64,000 bases of DNA. Origin: Fodinibius sp. Rm-B-1B1-1. Lineage in GTDB: Bacteria > Bacteroidota > Rhodothermia > Balneolales > Balneolaceae. Each line of letters starts with the position of its first letter. Positions within the stretch are counted from its first letter, which is position 1. Positions 28,889 through 37,064 of the stretch are shown here, piece by piece. The notes under the pieces were generated by a model. That model had not been told where the DNA came from. It ran no database searches and worked only from the letters and a program-made list of their open reading frames with translations. The position numbers and the translations under genes are program-made. The stretch is taken from positions 248,001-312,000 of the forward strand of contig NZ_JBCFYD010000002.1 of NCBI RefSeq assembly GCF_038594945.1, read 5' to 3'.

Positions 28889-29236
28889 ATTTTGGGGATA
28901 TTTTGCAACCAATACAAGCTGAAAGATTGTTTATTTCTATTCGATCGGTTAAAAATTATGTTCTAAATATGATATATAACTTGTCCCGAAAACACATAAA
29001 TTGTTGATTTAATCCCTTTTTTGATAAACTCACTGTTGTAGTTTATCTGATTAATTTTTTTTGCAATGTATGTTTGATGGCATTCATATCTTTAGTCAGA
29101 GTTTTATAATTCAGGGAGATTTAACAGTCGTAGGGATAAACTTTACCATAGTGAATTTATAGTTGCTATTCTTCATTCTTTATCCCTTCCTTTATACCCT
29201 ACATCATAACATCATTAACTATAAATATTATCGGTA
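28889..29236. other. 350-bp gene-free region before the DUF389 gene
   Basis: AT-rich, without an open frame of note. A TATCTTTA word near 29089 resembles the Bacteroidota -7 consensus but has no well-spaced -33 element. Nothing else was recognised. Confidence 0.4.
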
Positions 29237-30259
29237 ATGAGCTATCGCATGCTGGAGCTAATTGCTCCACCTGATACAGCTAAAGAGGCGCGAAAAATTG
29301 TGGAAGACCAAAATGTACTTGGCGTCTGGACAGATACCTTGGAAGATGGATGTTCAATTCTACGTGTGCTGGTGGATGTGAATAGAATTGAAGCACTATC
29401 TGATACATTAACGGAGAAGTTTTCTCATGTTGATGGATTCAGAATCATGCTCTTTGAAGTACAGGCTACGCTACCCCAGCCCCAAGAGAGTGAAGAAGAG
29501 TCAGATGATCAAGAAGAGGAAGCGTCAGAAAAGAAATCTGCCGGCCGCATTAGTAGGGAAGAGCTTTATACTGATGTCTCAGGAGGTGGAGAGTTAAACA
29601 TAGTATATATTGGGTTGGTCTTGTTATCGACCCTTGTAGCTGGGGTAGGTCTTGTTAGGGGAGATGTGGCCGTTATTATTGGTGCCATGGTGATTGCTCC
29701 CTTGTTGGGCCCCAATGTAGCTATGGCATTATCAGTAACGTTAGGTGACCTCGATTTGGGATGGAAAGCGTTAAAGACCAATGCCATTGGGTTAGGAGTA
29801 TCGCTTGCGTTGGCCATTGTAATGGGAGTTATTATGAATGTTGATTTAGAGTCCCAGCAAATTATAAATAAGACGAATGTGAATATTGGAGATATAACCA
29901 TTGCCTTGGCAGCCGGAAGTGCAGGAGTGCTTGCTTATACACGTGGGGTACCGGCAGCCATTGTAGGGGTAATGGTAGCTGTAGCCCTGTTGCCTCCGCT
30001 GGTTAATGTGGGATTGTTACTGGGGGCAGGACATACCGGACTGGCAGTTGGATCAATTATTTTAACGATAACTAATTTAATATGTATCAACCTTGCAGGG
30101 ATCGTTACATTTCTTGTCCAAGGTATACAGCCTCGAAGCTGGTGGGAGGTTGAGAAAGCTAAAAAAGCTACCCGTACCGCTATTGGAATATGGGTAGCGT
30201 TGTTGGTGATTCTGGCAATTATTATCTGGTATTGGAATTTGTCGCTGAATCCACTTTAA
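29237..30259 (+). CDS. DUF389 (TIGR00341-type) membrane protein
   Basis: A 340-residue protein with a soluble N-terminal ACT-like region (residues 1-80), an acidic Glu/Asp/Ser linker (about 82-105), and six to seven membrane helices from residue 120 on. The conserved core is VAVIIGAMVIAPLLGPN and GVPAAIVGVMVAVALLPP. The family is widespread but its transport role is unproven. Its stop overlaps the convergent oxygenase stop by 4 bp (TTAA). Confidence 0.85.
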   Translation: MSYRMLELIAPPDTAKEARKIVEDQNVLGVWTDTLEDGCSILRVLVDVNRIEALSDTLTEKFSHVDGFRIMLFEVQATLPQPQESEEESDDQEEEASEKKSAGRISREELYTDVSGGGELNIVYIGLVLLSTLVAGVGLVRGDVAVIIGAMVIAPLLGPNVAMALSVTLGDLDLGWKALKTNAIGLGVSLALAIVMGVIMNVDLESQQIINKTNVNIGDITIALAAGSAGVLAYTRGVPAAIVGVMVAVALLPPLVNVGLLLGAGHTGLAVGSIILTITNLICINLAGIVTFLVQGIQPRSWWEVEKAKKATRTAIGIWVALLVILAIIIWYWNLSLNPL

Positions 30260-30909
30260 ACAAACTGTCCTACAGATGCCGGTTTGTGGAGCATCCAACC
30301 GGTGATACTTTTCCGGGGGATCTGAGTGAGCAGTACTTCGTGGGGAACGGTATCACTTTTAAACATGACCAGTCTTTTTGCACAAGGCTCTATAAGGGAT
30401 TCTGTCCCATCAGCTTGGTATATTTTTAATTCCCCGCCGTTACCTGGTTGCCAGTTTTCATTGAGATAGATCAGCATAGAAATAACGCGATTGGCCTTGC
30501 CATGAAATTGATCAACGTGCTTATCATAATGAGTGTTGGGCGGATACAGGGCAAAGTGAAACTCGTAATCTGAGAGGCTCAAGAATAATTGTTGTCTCAG
30601 GTTTGCCATTACCTCATCAAACAAGATAAAAAGTTCATTTACTGCTGAATCTTGCCGACGATCGAGCCAATAAATAAAGTCACCACGGACCGAAGATTCA
30701 ACTTGCCGGTTTTTGTCCGATCCGATAGCAGCTTTAGAGAATTTACTTTCATCAAGCCTTTCTTGAAAATAGCACTGAACCTTTTCAAAAAGATGATCCG
30801 AAATGAAATTATCGACTACCAAGTAGTCGTCGGTGGCCAATTGGCTCATCCATGTATTCCATTTTTCATCGGAGTGGTACTTTGTTACTTCTGTTGATTT
30901 CATAGTCAT
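30256..30909 (-). CDS. 2-oxoglutarate/Fe(II) oxygenase, prolyl-4-hydroxylase-like
   Basis: A double-stranded beta-helix dioxygenase. The iron ligands are visible as the HxD in YDKHVDQF and the distal His in TVPHEVL; the 2-oxoglutarate-binding Arg/Lys lies in PRKSITGWM. The spacing and the ISMLIYLNENWQPGNGGELK segment fit the SM-20/EGL-9-like branch, which hydroxylates prolines or related residues in proteins. The start is ambiguous: ATG codons at 30909 and 30903 are better than the upstream GTG at 30942. It is divergent from the ArsR gene. Confidence 0.85.
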   Translation of the reverse strand: MTMKSTEVTKYHSDEKWNTWMSQLATDDYLVVDNFISDHLFEKVQCYFQERLDESKFSKAAIGSDKNRQVESSVRGDFIYWLDRRQDSAVNELFILFDEVMANLRQQLFLSLSDYEFHFALYPPNTHYDKHVDQFHGKANRVISMLIYLNENWQPGNGGELKIYQADGTESLIEPCAKRLVMFKSDTVPHEVLLTQIPRKSITGWMLHKPASVGQFV

Positions 30910-31015
30910 ATGTGTTTGGTTAAGAGGTAAGAAGATACACACAATCCCAAAACGAAACCCTTAAAATTTATTTAGAATATCTTTTGCAATCATGTTAAGG
31001 CCAAACATCTTATAA

Positions 31016-31043
31016 AAATATTTAACCAATAGGTTGAATATTT
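31016..31043. promoter_or_regulatory. ArsR operator 1
   Basis: A 12-bp inverted repeat, AAATATTTAACC / GGTTGAATATTT with a 4-bp spacer (AATA) and one arm mismatch. Its core TTTAACC-N4-GGTT matches operator 2 and the general shape of ArsR-family sites. Confidence 0.65.
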
Positions 31044-31056
31044 GGTTTTTCTTCTT

Positions 31057-31080
31057 ATATTTAACCGAACGGTTTAATAT
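31057..31080. promoter_or_regulatory. ArsR operator 2
   Basis: ATATTTAACC / GGTTTAATAT with a 4-bp spacer (GAAC), 39 bp centre-to-centre from operator 1 and with the mismatch at the same arm position. It ends 15 bp before the arsR ATG, so binding would block transcription of arsR and the AHSA1 gene. Confidence 0.65.
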
Positions 31081-31095
31081 TAATAGTTGGATAAA

Positions 31096-31425
31096 ATGCT
31101 TGATTCAACATTACATGCTTTAGCGGATAGCACACGGCGTGATATTTTGTTGCGCTTGGCTGATCAAGAACGGTCGGTTAATGAGATTGCCAAGCCGTAT
31201 GAAATGTCGTTAGCGGCAGTATCAAAACATTTGAAGGTGCTTGAGCGTGCTGATTTGATTGTGAAAAGAAAGGAGGGGCGTAGTTATTTGTGTCGGATGA
31301 ATTACGAGCCACTAACCGAGGTATCAGACCTAATTAAAACATATCGCAAATTTTGGGAGGATCGGTTCGATGAATTGGAGCAATTTCTTGATGAAAACAA
31401 AACTAAAGACGGAAAAGATGGATAA
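31096..31425 (+). CDS. ArsR-family winged-helix repressor
   Basis: A 109-residue HTH protein starting at the ATG at 31096 (a TTG three codons earlier is possible). The winged-helix core runs DSTRRDILLRLADQE, NEIAKPYEMSLAAVSKHLKV and LIVKRKEGRSYLCRM. No metal-binding Cys cluster is present, so it belongs to the non-metal branch that is usually paired with an AHSA1/SRPBCC gene, as here. Two matching palindromes in its promoter indicate autorepression. Confidence 0.9.
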   Translation: MLDSTLHALADSTRRDILLRLADQERSVNEIAKPYEMSLAAVSKHLKVLERADLIVKRKEGRSYLCRMNYEPLTEVSDLIKTYRKFWEDRFDELEQFLDENKTKDGKDG

Positions 31426-31530
31426 AGTATAAGAGAAAAACACTTGTTGAACGGGTAATTGATGTTTCTGTCAAAGAAATTTTTAAAGAAAGCCAAACTC
31501 AATGATCGTTTTGGGTCATTAATTTATATC

Positions 31531-31564
31531 AGGAGGTGAAATGGAAGGGCACGAGAAAGGATAG
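31531..31564 (+). other. Strong Shine-Dalgarno followed by a 7-codon frame
   Basis: AGGAGGTGAA directly precedes ATG and a frame reading MEGHEKG then TAG, 57 bp ahead of the AHSA1 start. Such a perfect Shine-Dalgarno is rare in this window. It may be a leader peptide, a decayed gene start, or chance. Confidence 0.25.
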
Positions 31565-31620
31565 AATGAACTGCTTGAAAATCTTAATAAACCTGTAACT
31601 ACAAATAATGGGTGCTTATT

Positions 31621-32052
31621 ATGGCAAAGGATGAATCAACACTAACAGTAAAGCGTATTATTGATGCTGATCCGGAGACTCTTTTTGAAGCATTAACTAA
31701 TCAAAAAATTATGGAACAGTGGTTTTTTGCTTCGACCGAAAATGGTTGGTCGGCTTCAATAGAAAATAATCCCCAAGAAGGAGGGAGTTTTAAGGTAGAT
31801 ATGCATGGTCCCGATGATACCTATCCACACAAAGGGGTTTACAAAGAGATTGTTCCAAATAAAAAGATCGTGTTTACGTGGAACTCTCATCTTGTTACGG
31901 ATACGGTGGTGACAATCACTTTAAGTCAGGTAGGTGGGGGCACGGAAGTGAAGCTCCATCATGAGTTTATGCCAAGTAAAGAGATTGCCGAAAAACATAC
32001 GCAGGGTTGGACGGCAATCCTTGAAAATTTGGATCAAGTTGTTGTGGGATAA
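31621..32052 (+). CDS. AHSA1/SRPBCC-domain protein
   Basis: A 143-residue START-like (SRPBCC) protein, beginning at the ATG at 31621 rather than the upstream GTG. The family pattern is clear: IDADPETLFEALTNQKIMEQWF, PQEGGSFKVDMHG, IVPNKKIVFTW and a C-terminal GWTAILENLDQVV. These proteins have a hydrophobic ligand cavity and are typically cotranscribed with an ArsR repressor whose signal is unknown. A bidirectional terminator follows. Confidence 0.88.
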   Translation: MAKDESTLTVKRIIDADPETLFEALTNQKIMEQWFFASTENGWSASIENNPQEGGSFKVDMHGPDDTYPHKGVYKEIVPNKKIVFTWNSHLVTDTVVTITLSQVGGGTEVKLHHEFMPSKEIAEKHTQGWTAILENLDQVVVG

Positions 32053-32134
32053 TCTGTAATAAGCCGTGAGGGTAGATAGAGAAGATAGTTCATAAATGGC
32101 GTGCTGTTTCAATTGGAGAAAAACAATAAAAAAT

Positions 32135-32168
32135 AAAAAGCCCAGTCCAAGATAGGATTGGGCTTTTT
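32135..32168. terminator. Bidirectional terminator
   Basis: AAAAAGCCCAGTCC pairs with GGATTGGGCTTTTT (one G-T pair) around a 6-nt loop, with T runs on both strands. It serves the AHSA1 gene on the plus strand and the SPFH operon on the minus strand. Confidence 0.88.
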
Positions 32169-32190
32169 AAATCGCGATAGATAATTATTG

Positions 32191-33132
32191 TTACTCTGTT
32201 TCTTTTTCTGGAACAATGGATATTTTATCCAGAGAAAGACCACTCATGATGGAATCATAATTGGTGACGTCTTTAGGAATGATGACATCATTTTTGTCGC
32301 TGGCAAGTTTAGAAAGCTGACTAATATATTGCTCGGCCAAACGCATCTGCATGGCTTCTTTTCCTTTTTCCTGGGATAATGCATCGGCAATTTCTTCAAT
32401 AGAAATAGCCGTAGCTTCTGCGATAGACTCAATTTCCTGGGCTACCCCTTCAGCTTCATTAATCTGCCGCTGCATTTCACCTTCCGATTTGTTAATGATT
32501 TCCTCTTTTTCACCTTCAGCATCATTAATGGTCGACTGCATAATTCCTTCCGATTTCGCAATAGTCGCGCGACGTTCGCGTTCGGCCGTCATCTGTCGTT
32601 CCATTGCGTTCTGGATGGTTTTAGGTGTATAGATGTTTTTAATCTCATATCGCAGCACGCGAATGCCCCATGCTTGTTCCATTTCGCTAAGTACATCAAC
32701 AACCTCTTTGTTGATGATTGCACGATCTTCGAAGGTATCATCCAAGTCCATCGTACCAATAATGGAACGCGTAGTGGTCTGAGCCAGCTGAACGGCTGCA
32801 AAACGATAGTTGGTGACGCCATAGCTGGCATTTACGGGATCAATTACGGCCAGATAAATCACGCCATCAACTTCGACTTTTACATTATCTTTAGTAAAAC
32901 ATTCCTGTGGTTCAACCTCGATCGTTTCTTCCCGCAGATCCTGCTTATATTTAACCTTGTCGAAAAAGGGGACGAGCGCATGAAAGCCGGGGCCGAGTGT
33001 TTTGTGATAATTGCCAAGTCGCTCAACAATATAAGCCCGTTGAGTGGGTACAAGTTGAATCGACTGAATAAATTTAAAAAGTATGTAAATACTTAAAAGT
33101 CCAAGTACACCTTGACTAATTGGTTCTATCAT
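32191..33132 (-). CDS. SPFH/band 7 protein (paraslipin type), second copy
   Basis: A 313-residue stomatin-like membrane scaffold protein: one N-terminal membrane helix, the PHB core (YIVERLGNYHKTLGPGFHAL, FAAVQLAQTTTRSIIGTMDLD), then a long coiled coil with repeated EAEG units, and a short tail. Such proteins organise lipid microdomains and work with NfeD. It overlaps the preceding paralogue by 4 bp (ATGA), so the two are translationally coupled and may form a mixed oligomer. Confidence 0.9.
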   Translation of the reverse strand: MIEPISQGVLGLLSIYILFKFIQSIQLVPTQRAYIVERLGNYHKTLGPGFHALVPFFDKVKYKQDLREETIEVEPQECFTKDNVKVEVDGVIYLAVIDPVNASYGVTNYRFAAVQLAQTTTRSIIGTMDLDDTFEDRAIINKEVVDVLSEMEQAWGIRVLRYEIKNIYTPKTIQNAMERQMTAERERRATIAKSEGIMQSTINDAEGEKEEIINKSEGEMQRQINEAEGVAQEIESIAEATAISIEEIADALSQEKGKEAMQMRLAEQYISQLSKLASDKNDVIIPKDVTNYDSIMSGLSLDKISIVPEKETE

Positions 33133-34073
33133 TGTTGGGCCCCCGTTGTAGTGTTTGATGAAGTTGGTTGTGTACTGTCGCTTACTTTACCGACGCCTTC
33201 AAAAAAGGTTTTAAGGTTTGCTGTTTCTGTTGGCAGTACTGATACATTTGATCGTTCGATCACATTACCCAGTTGATCAATAAACTGCTCAATAAGTTGT
33301 GTTTTAACAGCCAGATCTCCTCCCGGTTTAGCAATGGCTTGGGATACGCGTTTTATGCCTTTGGAAGTGGCCTTGGCAATGAGTTCAATCTCTTTGGCTT
33401 TTCCTTTAGCTTCATTGATTCGCTTTTGTCGTTGAGCCTCAGAAAGTAGAATAGCTTCCTGTCGCTCTCCCTGTGATTCATTGATTTTATAATCACGGGT
33501 ACCGGTAGAGGTCGTAATTTCGGCGCGTTTATCGCGTTCGGCCTCCATCTGTTTTTCGAGTGTGTGAATTAAATTATCCGAGGGACGAATATTACGAATT
33601 TCGTATCGTAGCACTTTAATACCCCATGGATCGGAGGCCTTATCAATTTCGCGGACAATATTTTCATTCATCTGTTCGCGCTCAGAAAACGTATCATCCA
33701 GCGTAATTTTACCAATTTCACTTCGCATAGTAGTTTGCGCCAGGTTAATGGCTGCTAACTTGTAATTGCCAATGCCATAGCTGGCTTTATAGGCGTCCAT
33801 TACTTTGACATAAACAAGTCCATCGACTTCAACTTCAATATTGTCTTTGGTGATACAAGTTTGACTGGGCACATCAATGACTTGCTCGCGCATTTCTTGG
33901 CGATAAGCTGCCCGATCCACAAAAGGAATTAAAAAGTGCAGGCCGGGTTTAAGAGTCTTAATGTATTTTCCGAGTCGCTCTTGGATAACTTCTTCTCGCA
34001 TCTCTACAATGATAAACACTTTTGTAAAGATGAAGAGGCCCAAGGCTATAATAATGAGTATGGTCGTCCACAT
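33129..34073 (-). CDS. SPFH/band 7 protein (paraslipin type), first copy
   Basis: A 314-residue paralogue of the downstream gene, with the same plan: membrane helix (residues 2-20), PHB domain (VIQERLGKYIKTLKPGLHFL, LAAINLAQTTMRSEIGKITL), coiled coil, and a Ser/Thr-rich C-terminal tail. It sits between nfeD and the second SPFH gene in one operon. Confidence 0.9.
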   Translation of the reverse strand: MWTTILIIIALGLFIFTKVFIIVEMREEVIQERLGKYIKTLKPGLHFLIPFVDRAAYRQEMREQVIDVPSQTCITKDNIEVEVDGLVYVKVMDAYKASYGIGNYKLAAINLAQTTMRSEIGKITLDDTFSEREQMNENIVREIDKASDPWGIKVLRYEIRNIRPSDNLIHTLEKQMEAERDKRAEITTSTGTRDYKINESQGERQEAILLSEAQRQKRINEAKGKAKEIELIAKATSKGIKRVSQAIAKPGGDLAVKTQLIEQFIDQLGNVIERSNVSVLPTETANLKTFFEGVGKVSDSTQPTSSNTTTGAQQ

Positions 34074-34118
34074 GATGATTATATTTTAAAGTTATAAATA
34101 AGTATTTGCTTGGTTTTT

Positions 34119-34212
34119 GGCCTGATGATGAATCAGCAGGCCAAGAAAATTCTTGGAGCTCGCTTTAAGAGAGCTTTTTTCATAAAGGTTTAGTCCATGG
34201 ATTCCCCATGGA
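34119..34212. repeat. Cluster of four small inverted repeats between nfeD and the SPFH genes
   Basis: GGCCTGAT...CAGGCC (34119-34142), CCAAGAAAATTCTTGG (34141-34156), AGCTC...GAGCT followed by T6 (34157-34180), and TCCATGG-N5-CCATGGA (34194-34212) lie back to back in the 148-bp gap. On the minus transcript they would fold as consecutive hairpins and could tune expression or mRNA stability between the two genes. Confidence 0.45.
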
Positions 34213-34221
34213 TAATTGAGC

Positions 34222-34686
34222 TCATTCTTCAATTTCGTCGATAGGTTCAACGATCCAGGTCACATTATCCCGGTAGCGTATTTTGGCTTTTGTCCCTGCG
34301 GGAATCTTTCCTTCCAGTGTTCGTGCTTGCCAGGAAATCCCTTGAAAACGGATACGCCCAGAATTGTCATTGGGATTGACCTCATCAACGACATCTACAA
34401 TTTGATCCATGGCTTCCACATCTTCATTGGCCAGTTTATAGCTGCTTTCGCCTCCCCAATATTTCATTAACAAAGGCCGCATAGCCAAAATGAGAGCGAC
34501 CGATGTAAAAAGCCAGGTAATAATAGAGGTGGCAGGATCTTCCAAAATCCCAAGCCAACGTAAAGTTCCAACAAAAAGCCCACTTACGCCCAGGAAAAAT
34601 GATACGCCTCCCGGAATTAAGGTTTCAATGATCATTAATACAATACCACCGATAAAGAAAATGGTGGTGAGAGTCTCCGCATCCAT
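34222..34686 (-). CDS. NfeD-like membrane protein
   Basis: A 154-residue short-form NfeD: three to four membrane helices (residues 8-75) followed by an OB-fold domain (residues 95-150, GRIRFQGISWQARTLEGKIP). NfeD proteins partner with SPFH proteins, as the adjacent genes show. No protease domain is present. It is the first gene of the unit. Confidence 0.88.
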   Translation of the reverse strand: MDAETLTTIFFIGGIVLMIIETLIPGGVSFFLGVSGLFVGTLRWLGILEDPATSIITWLFTSVALILAMRPLLMKYWGGESSYKLANEDVEAMDQIVDVVDEVNPNDNSGRIRFQGISWQARTLEGKIPAGTKAKIRYRDNVTWIVEPIDEIEE

Positions 34687-34792
34687 CTCAATAATATTTA
34701 GCTTTAATTTTTTTGCATTATAGCTAAAATTTGAATTGAGACAAACCGTGATTTAGAAAAGAAAAGTAATTTTTTAAATGTTCTTCAGTTAC

Positions 34793-34827
34793 AAAAAAAT
34801 GGGCAATCCCCTGTATGGGAATTGCCC
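34793..34827 (-). terminator. Terminator of the DUF4382-like gene
   Basis: On the minus strand GGGCAATTCCC pairs with GGGGATTGCCC (one bulge), followed by ATTTTTTT. It lies 40 bp past the stop codon. Confidence 0.8.
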
Positions 34828-34866
34828 TAACGATGGTAATAGATAACCCTAAAAATATATGGTTAC

Positions 34867-35592
34867 TTAATCGTCATTATCGTCGTCGTTATCACCATCG
34901 TCATCTTGTTCGACGTCAAATGAATTTTCAATGTTTTCTTTAATTTGTTCATAATTAGCTGGATCGTTGGGATCTAAATCGTTGCCCGAAGAATCTGTAA
35001 ACCAGCCGGATGGATCAATATTAATGGCAATAGAAGGGGAGGAGTCGTCATTTATTTCGAACGGAGGATTGAATTCCAGTTCGATTTCGAAATCTTCATC
35101 AGATTGGTAGGTAAATTCCTCACCATTATAGATGCCTTTAATTACGACGGTATATCCATCGTCCTCATCTCCTGATTCATTTATGAAATCCGGATCATTA
35201 ACATTGGTATCATCGTCGTGTTCAATTTCCATTTCAAACTCATCATATACGCCAGCGGGTACATTCCCAGATGTTAAGTTAAACTCACTACCATCGAGTG
35301 GTAGGTTGACGACCAAGTCATCAACTTCGAAATCGAGTGAATCGTCATCAGCGGTACTTTCCAGCTCAAGTTCTTCTACCAGTAGTTTTACTTCTGTTAA
35401 TGAGTCGACTGATTGTGTGGTAGGAGAATAGGAAAACTGTTTGGCGGATGAATTATTTGAGTTGTCTATCTTCATTTTAACGGTTACCTGCTGTTCACCG
35501 CCGGAATTAGAATCGGAGGTATCGCAGCTAATGGTAGCTACAAATAGGGCGATTATTAATAAATAGGATGATAATTGTTTAAAAGACTTCAT
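34867..35592 (-). CDS. Acidic lipoprotein, DUF4382-like
   Basis: A 241-residue lipoprotein (lipobox ATISC near residues 19-23) with a very acidic mature region and a final Asp/Asn run. The layout, with VKMKID near the start, LVEELELES, and NVPAGVYDEFEMEIE, resembles DUF4382 proteins, which are surface or secreted beta-sandwiches of unknown role. It is flanked by a terminator and stands alone. The assignment is moderate. Confidence 0.5.
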   Translation of the reverse strand: MKSFKQLSSYLLIIALFVATISCDTSDSNSGGEQQVTVKMKIDNSNNSSAKQFSYSPTTQSVDSLTEVKLLVEELELESTADDDSLDFEVDDLVVNLPLDGSEFNLTSGNVPAGVYDEFEMEIEHDDDTNVNDPDFINESGDEDDGYTVVIKGIYNGEEFTYQSDEDFEIELEFNPPFEINDDSSPSIAINIDPSGWFTDSSGNDLDPNDPANYEQIKENIENSFDVEQDDDGDNDDDNDD

Positions 35593-35817
35593 GATGCGAC
35601 TTCGTGATAATTAGTTTGGGATAATTATTTATTTGTTTAGCTACTTTGTATTCAGATCAGCCGGAGGTGTTCCCTACATATTTTATCGCAAAAAGTATTA
35701 ATAAATATTAATGGAACTTCTTGCTTAAAGGGGAGTCTGTTTTGTAACAAAGGAAGAGTAAAGCACTCTTGAATTCCAAATAGATGATTCAAGAAATTAT
35801 TTTAGAAGACGGCTTAT

Positions 35818-36180
35818 ATGAAATCAAAGAAAGTATTAATTGTTGAAGATGAGATGATTATTGCTATGCTCATAGAACGCATGGTGAAAAATCTTGGTCA
35901 TGAGGTATTAGGTAAAGTATCTACAGGACAGGATGCCATCGATGTGGCATTGGGGCAACATCCAGATCTGATTTTAATGGATATTCGCTTAAAGGGAGCG
36001 ATTGATGGCATTGAAGCTATACAAAAAATTCAGGAGAAGGTATCAATGCCCGTGATATATATATCGGGCAATACTGATCTGGCTCATCAAAAAAAGATGG
36101 AGAGTACTAAATATCTCGACTTTTTATCGAAGCCAATAACCCAATCTGATTTAAGTAAGTCATTTAAGGTGGCTTCTTAA
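35818..36180 (+). CDS. Single-domain response regulator (CheY-like)
   Basis: A 120-residue receiver domain without an output domain. The acidic pocket (EDE at residues 10-12), the phosphoacceptor D55 in LILMDIRL, S83 in YISGN and K105 in LSKP are all present. No histidine kinase lies nearby, so the partner is unknown. The DIRLKGAIDGIEA stretch is typical of receivers that follow PAS-type kinases. Confidence 0.92.
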   Translation: MKSKKVLIVEDEMIIAMLIERMVKNLGHEVLGKVSTGQDAIDVALGQHPDLILMDIRLKGAIDGIEAIQKIQEKVSMPVIYISGNTDLAHQKKMESTKYLDFLSKPITQSDLSKSFKVAS

Positions 36181-36322
36181 TTGATGTAATTATATAGCAA
36201 GGAAAGGTTCATGGGGGGTATGGACTGTTTTAGGAGAAATGCTCAAAGCGTTCTAAGCTATGGAACAAAAAATGCTTGTTCGTTTTATAACTGATTGAAC
36301 TCTAATCAAGAAAAGTATTTCG

Positions 36323-36904
36323 ATGAAGAAATTATTATTACTTCCTATTATTGTATTTTTATTTGCCCCATCAATATCTCAGGCACAGCAGGCTTCATCC
36401 GATGCAACCATTAAAAATACCCTTGGTATTGGTCCTCGGTTAGGGTATTACAAAGCTAATGATGCTGATAATGGCAATTTTTATATTGGTGCGCAGTCGC
36501 GAGTTCGACTGGGATCTGTCATTGGTTTAGAGGGTTCCGTAGAGTATCGTGCGGCTCAGGAATATTCTATTGGCGGACAAACGCTGGAAACAAAGTTAGT
36601 ACCTGTGACAGCTTCAGCACTTATGTTTTTGCCAGTGAGCAAAAACTTTGCTCCGTATGGAATTGCTGGATTAGGAGCTTATTATACTATATATGACTAT
36701 GATGGTGTATTTGATGATGTGGATAACGAGTTTAATTTTGGTTATCACCTTGGCTTTGGAGTGGAATTTCCTATCAACCAAAATGCAGCTCTCAACTTTG
36801 ACTACCGTTATCTGTTTCTAAATCCCGATGACAATGAGATGAGTACCGAAAATGCCAATTATAATGGTAATGTCTTTACAGCTGGACTGATGTTTTATCT
36901 ATAA
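36323..36904 (+). CDS. Small outer-membrane beta-barrel protein
   Basis: A 193-residue protein with a clear signal peptide (MKKLLLLPIIVFLFAPSISQ, cleaved after AQA) and a porin-like eight-strand pattern: alternating hydrophobic residues, many Gly/Tyr, and a terminal strand ending GLMFYL. It resembles OmpA/OmpW-type small barrels (outer membrane beta-barrel family), with function unknown. A terminator follows at once. Confidence 0.75.
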   Translation: MKKLLLLPIIVFLFAPSISQAQQASSDATIKNTLGIGPRLGYYKANDADNGNFYIGAQSRVRLGSVIGLEGSVEYRAAQEYSIGGQTLETKLVPVTASALMFLPVSKNFAPYGIAGLGAYYTIYDYDGVFDDVDNEFNFGYHLGFGVEFPINQNAALNFDYRYLFLNPDDNEMSTENANYNGNVFTAGLMFYL

Positions 36905-36927
36905 AAGTTCATTAAATTATTGTATGA

Positions 36928-36958
36928 AAGGCCCGTTTTAAAAGGCGGGTCTTTTTTT
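36928..36958 (+). terminator. Terminator after the beta-barrel gene
   Basis: AAGGCCCG (36928-36935) pairs with CGGGTCTT (36946-36953, one G-T pair), followed by T7. Confidence 0.8.
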
Positions 36959-37064
36959 ATTTTCGGGATTTATTTCATTTAAAAAATGCTTGTAATTTTG
37001 GCAGAACATTTACAAGTTCATAGCCGTTTAAATTAGATCTAAATAACGTATTACAAGTAGCAGT

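Noticed and set aside
32674-33096. 140-codon frame opposite the second SPFH gene
   Set aside because: Fully antisense to a conserved gene with no domain.
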